DNA of 33,391 nt, taken from the NCBI GenBank assembly GCA_036170435.1, contig JAVHPF010000071.1:1-33391 (forward strand). Direction: 5' to 3'. Position 1 is the first letter of the stretch. Every line of letters begins with the position of its first letter. Below, one piece after another: positions 29,425-33,391 of this stretch. The position numbers and the translations under genes are program-made. This stretch comes from JAQVPN01 sp036170435 (GTDB taxonomy: Bacteria; Patescibacteriota; Gracilibacteria; BD1-5; UBA6164). The notes beneath the pieces are model-generated. The model saw only the letters and a program-made list of their open reading frames with translations, was not told where the DNA came from and ran no database searches.

Positions 29425-31983
29425 TTATTGTATTACTATTTCTTTTTTAACTAAAGATAAGGTAATAGTATCAGATATCTTTCCATAAATCAAATTTTGT
29501 GCTATTTTATCTTCTATTGTTTCTATGATATATCTTTTTATTTCTCTGGCTCAGAATTCTGGATTATATATTGTTTTTGTAATATGATCTATAATTTTTT
29601 TATCATATATAAAATCAATATTTTTTGATTTTTTAATTCTATTTTTTAATTCAATTAAATGGAGATCTACAATTTTTGAAATAGCTTTTTTATCAAGAGG
29701 ATTAAAAACAATCGTTTTATCAATTCTATTGAGAAATTCTGGTGAAAAATAATCTGTTAATGTTGCTTTTACATTTTCTTCTACTTTTTTAAAATCTTTT
29801 CATATATTCTTTTCTTCTTTTTCATCAAAATGAAATCATATTTTATTGGCTTCACGATTGAATTCTTCTTGTCATATATTTGAAGTCATAATGATAATCG
29901 TATTTTTGAAATTTATTTTTCTTCATTTATTATCAGTTAAACTTCATTCATCGAGTATTTGAAGGAGTAAATTATATACTTCAAAATCTCATTTTTCTAT
30001 TTCATCAAACAGTACAATGCTATATGGTTTTTTTCTCACTTTTTGAGTCAGTAATCATCATTCTTCATATCAAATATATCCAGCACTTGCTCATATAAGT
30101 TTTGATACTCAAGTTTTATCTGAATATTCAGACATATCAATTTTGATGAGACTATCTTCACTTCCATAAAATTCTTTAGTTAAAACTTTTACTAATTCCG
30201 TTTTTCCTACTCATGTTGGACCTAAAAATAAGAAACTTCAGAGAGGTTTATTTGGATTTGAAATACCAGTTTTACTTCTCATAATTGAATTACAAACAGA
30301 TGTAATTGCATTTGGTTGTCATATAATTTGTTTTTTTAGATTTTTTGGAAGTTTTTTTAATCTTTCTATTTCGGTTTCTTCTAAATCATTCGTTGGTATG
30401 CCAGTAGTCATACTCAATACTTTTTGAATATCTTTTTTAGAAATGTTGAGTCTTTTATCTTTTGGAATCGAAAATTTCTTTTTAATATTTTGAATATCTT
30501 CTTCTAATTTTTTTACCTTTTCTTTCAAAGCACTTGCTTTTTTATATTGTTGAGAGAGAACGAGAGCTTCAATTTGTTTATTCCCGCCTCCTATTTTTTC
30601 TTTTAATCAAATTATTTTTTCTTCATCTCAGCAGTAAGTCATACTTTTTAAAGAACAAGCTTCATCAATGAGATCAATAGCTTTATCTGGGAGATATCTA
30701 TCAGTAATATATCGACTTGAAAGTTCAACTGCAGCAATAACAGCATCCTCAGTAATATTTAAATTATGGTATTCTTCAAAAGTTTCTTTCAATCCTGAAA
30801 TGATTTCTATACAATCTTCTATATTTGGTTCTCAAACGGTTATTTTTTGAAATCTTCTTTCTAATGCAGAATCTTTTTCTATATATTTTCCATATTCATT
30901 CAGAGTCGTTGCTCAAATAACTCTTATTTTTCATCTTCACATGGCAGGTTTGAGTATATTGGAAGCATCAAGAGTTCATTCTGCTCATCCAGCTCATATA
31001 ATAGTATGTATTTCATCAATAAAAAGGATGACTTCATTTTCTACTTTAGAAGCTTCTTCTATAACTTGTTTTATACGAGCTTCAAATTCTCATCTAAATT
31101 TCGTTCCAGCTACGAGATTACTCATATCAAGTGCGAGGATTTTTTTATCTTTCATAGAAAAAGGGACTTTTCAATCTACAATAAGCTGAGCTAAAAGTTC
31201 TACAATAGCTGTTTTCCCAACTCATGGTTCTCAAACAAGAACTGGATTGTTTTTTGTTTTTCTATTGAGAATAGAAAGTAGTCTTTGGACTTCATCATTT
31301 CTTCCAATAACAGTATCAAGTTTTTTATCTTTTGCTTCTTGTGTTAAATCAGTTGAAAAAAAATCGAGTGCTGGAGTTTTTGATTCAGTTTTTTTTGTCT
31401 GAGTTTTGTTATTATCAAAAGGAGTGGTCTCTTCACTATTATTGATACCTCAAAATAAATTATCAGTAATTGCTCATATAATTCTATCAAGAGATTCCTC
31501 ACTATTTTGATTTCCTCATTTTATATACACTCCGTCAATGGATCATAGATTATTGAGTTCAGTAAAATTCTTTTCTATATCTTTTGGATTTATTCCAACA
31601 TAATCTAAAAGTTTACAAAACCATCCATTATTTTTTAAAAGTGCCAGTAAAAAATCTTCTACAGAAGCTTTTTGTTTTGAAAATGAAGCAGCTATTTTTA
31701 CACTCAGTAAAATAGTTTCTTTTAAACTCTGATTCATTCCAGAATAGACTCATTTCCTATTTTCTTGTTTTCAAAAAATTTCTTTGATTCAAATTAATTC
31801 TAAAATTAAATTTTCATTGATTCCAAAAAGAGTAAAAATTTCTTTGATTCATCCCTGAGAATCTCAAAGTATTCCTAATAGCAAATCTAATTCAGTAAGT
31901 TCTTTATATCAAAGTTGTTTTATTTTATTTTCTGTATTTATGAGAACTTTTTTATACAAATCCGAAAAATTATTATAAATCAT
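29425..31983 (-). CDS. clpC: ClpC/ClpA-type AAA+ protein unfoldase
   Basis: This 852-residue HSP100 protein has an N-terminal Clp_N repeat domain (about residues 1-150). Its first AAA+ module has Walker A GEPGVGKTAIVE near residue 250, Walker B VILFIDEIHTIIGAG and RRFQKI. A short helical linker (about 440-520, EALVLSQQYKKASALKEKVK) is much shorter than the ClpB middle domain and resembles the UVR-type linker of ClpC. The second AAA+ module has GPTGVGKTELVK near residue 590, IVLFDEIEKG and FLNRIDK, then the C-terminal D2 domain. It unfolds proteins with ATP for the ClpP protease. Conserved glycines in both P-loops are TGA, and the conserved SSRYITDRYLPDKAIDLIDE uses CGA for its first Arg. Confidence 0.92.
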
Positions 31984-32073
31984 TTTTTTTGTGCTAAAAT
32001 ATAAAAGTTAGCTCTATTTTAAAGAGTTTTATTGTAAAGTAAAGAAAAAAATATTTTTATTGTAAAAAAGTTA

Positions 32074-32101
32074 TTGCTTTTGTTGTGTTTTTTCATATTA
32101 T
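32074..32101 (+). promoter_or_regulatory. Candidate promoter of the 32131 gene
   Basis: TTGCTT (32074-32079) and TATTAT (32096-32101) are 16 bp apart, about 30 nt before the ATG at 32131, in the 147-nt gap divergent from clpC. The rest of the gap is T- and A-rich, with no other clear signal. Confidence 0.4.
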
Positions 32102-32130
32102 TGTAGAACTTTATCATTAATTATATAGAT

Positions 32131-32607
32131 ATGAATAAAAAATTATTAACATTATTATGAGTATATGCATCTTGAGTAGTAGCAGCCCTTTTGTATAATA
32201 AAAAATCTCCTGCACAAATAAAAACTGAATTAGATACAGCAAAAGAATCTGGAGAAAAAAATATAAAAGTTTTGTTTAATAATTTTATTGAGATTCATCA
32301 AAATCTTTTAGATACTTTAAAAACAAAATTATTAACCGAAGAAAATAAAGCAAAATTTTATGCAAAAAAAGATGATTTTATCTCTTTAGCTCTTGATTTT
32401 AAGTCAAATTCTGAGAAAATATTTGAAGAATATAAAAACTTAGGAAAAGATTATAGTACTGAATGAATCCAAAAATTAGAACAATTCTATACTGAAAAAT
32501 TAAATGAAGTCGAAGAATTAAAGAAAAAAACTCCTGAAAAAATTGAAGCAGTAAAAATAAAAATTATAGCTTATTATGAAGATATAAAATCAAAAATGAA
32601 AAAATAA
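32131..32607 (+). CDS. Small membrane-anchored helical protein, YtxH-like
   Basis: This 158-residue protein has one N-terminal hydrophobic segment (residues 4-22, LLTLLGVYASGVVAALLY) followed by positively charged NKK. The rest is a Lys/Glu-rich, almost entirely helical region (for example LEQFYTEKLNEVEELKKKT), likely coiled coil. This plan is seen in YtxH-type small proteins, but there is no diagnostic motif. A short leader lies downstream of a candidate promoter divergent from clpC. The next gene starts 39 nt later. Function unknown; a membrane-tethered scaffold is a guess. Confidence 0.75.
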
Positions 32608-32646
32608 GGTATACATTTTGGTATATAGTTTTATAAAGTAATAATC

Positions 32647-33366
32647 ATGGAATTTATATATGATGGAATAATTATTTTATTGATTATTATAAGTACTACA
32701 TTTATTCAAAAATATTATTTTGTGATTTTATTTCAAATGAAATCATTCAATGTTTTTTTGAGTTGATTTTTTGGTTTTATTATTAGATTTTGAATTATTA
32801 TTCATGAATTTTGTCATATATTTTTTTGATTTTTATCGGGAAATAAACTTCGTGAAGTTTCACTTTTTGATAAAAATGGATGAAAGGTAGTCTATGAAAC
32901 GAAAAATTATATAGGACATTTACATGAGTATGGATTTAGTTTACATTATTTTTTTCTTCTTATTTTGAATCAAATATGAATATTTTTGACTGCATTTTGA
33001 CCATTGATTATTTGAATTACTGTTACTTTTTTCTTGTTTCAATCTCTTTGAATACATGATTTAAATACTTTTAAAAACATAGATATAGATTATAAATTGA
33101 TAATTATATTATTCATTTACTCAGTATTTATTCCAAGTTTTGTTTTGAGTTATGAAGATGTAGCAAAATTTTTTATATCTTCACAAAATAATATTTTTTC
33201 AACTTTTTTTTGAAGTATGATTAATACCATTATTTTTGCTTGATTTCTTTTTCTATTTTCTCATTTTTTTATTTCATATTTTATATTTTTTGGAGTTATT
33301 TTTTTATCGATGTTTTGTTTACAACTTTTTTTGTATCTTGTTATATTTATAATGAAAAAATTATAA
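32647..33366 (+). CDS. M50-like membrane metalloprotease / HExxH integral membrane protein
   Basis: This 239-residue, highly hydrophobic protein has HEFCHIFFGFLSGNKLREVSLFD inside an early membrane segment (H53, E54, H57), followed by a Gly-Gly turn (DKNGGKVVY). This matches the start of site-2-protease-like M50 peptidases, where the HExxH binds zinc in the membrane. The second M50 motif (NxxPxxPLDGG) is not seen. FGPLIIGITVTFF may mark the usual 'aGPlanl' turn of the family. It could therefore be an active minimal M50 relative or an inactive or distinct membrane HExxH protein. It follows the coiled-coil protein by 39 nt, probably on the same transcript. Confidence 0.72.
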
Positions 33367-33391
33367 AAGTTAAAAAGTATATTTTTCTCAT

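Noticed and set aside
32007..32031. CIRCE/HrcA-like palindrome upstream of clpC
   Set aside because: Only short CTCT/AGAG arms agree around an AT loop; the match to the CIRCE consensus is too weak.
1..33391. Pseudogene or low-quality assembly explanation for the many in-frame TGA codons
   Set aside because: TGA falls consistently at conserved glycines in many families, while TAA is the only terminator and no TAG interrupts the frames.

Overview
The window is extremely AT-rich bacterial DNA that makes sense only if UGA is read as glycine (translation table 25). Under the standard code almost every gene breaks into short fragments. With UGA = Gly, 27 genes read cleanly and tile nearly the whole window. 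UGA falls where conserved families need glycine: both Walker A loops of ClpC, the Gly before the His of the methionine aminopeptidase, and the GGEP motif of radical SAM enzymes. Every gene ends in TAA and none in TGA or TAG. This points to the candidate phyla Absconditabacteria (SR1) or Gracilibacteria (BD1-5/GN02); I cannot tell which. CGA still behaves as arginine at conserved positions, so the CGA/CGG-to-Trp change known in some Absconditabacteria does not seem to apply. No clear Shine-Dalgarno sequences are seen.

Region 1 (1-20951) is an accessory, biosynthesis-like block. Fifteen forward genes (a partial gene tail plus fourteen complete genes) run to 16548, mostly with short gaps or overlaps. 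They encode five radical SAM proteins (one built like a TRAM-less methylthiotransferase), a UbiU/UbiV-like U32 pair, an SHMT-like PLP enzyme, a class IV aminotransferase, a SAM methyltransferase, a GYPxCC protein, two helical/TPR-like proteins and an A24 prepilin-peptidase-like membrane protein. Three more radical SAM genes lie on the minus strand (16535-19728). They are divergent from a forward gene with the HExxH signature of the putative alpha-ketoglutarate-dependent peptide beta-hydroxylase family (19824-20951). In all there are eight radical SAM proteins in about 20 kb. No convincing precursor peptide or transporter is visible.

Region 2 (20957-24693) is one large secreted protein with its own good sigma70-type promoter and three Ig-like repeats spaced exactly 342 nt apart, followed by a bidirectional terminator.

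Region 3 (24735-31983, minus strand) looks like core genome: a Xer recombinase, methionine aminopeptidase (map), two secreted proteins and a ClpC-type AAA+ unfoldase. Divergent from clpC are two forward genes: a membrane-anchored helical protein and an M50-like membrane protease.

My reading is that region 1 is an uncharacterised peptide- or protein-modification system. Its chemistry would be radical SAM plus hydroxylation, and the neighbouring secreted proteins are possible but unproven targets. No gene-free stretch exceeds 300 bases; the longest gaps (7818-7966, 11491-11664, 31984-32130) are described as features or in the notes. No tRNA, rRNA, CRISPR array or insertion sequence was seen.
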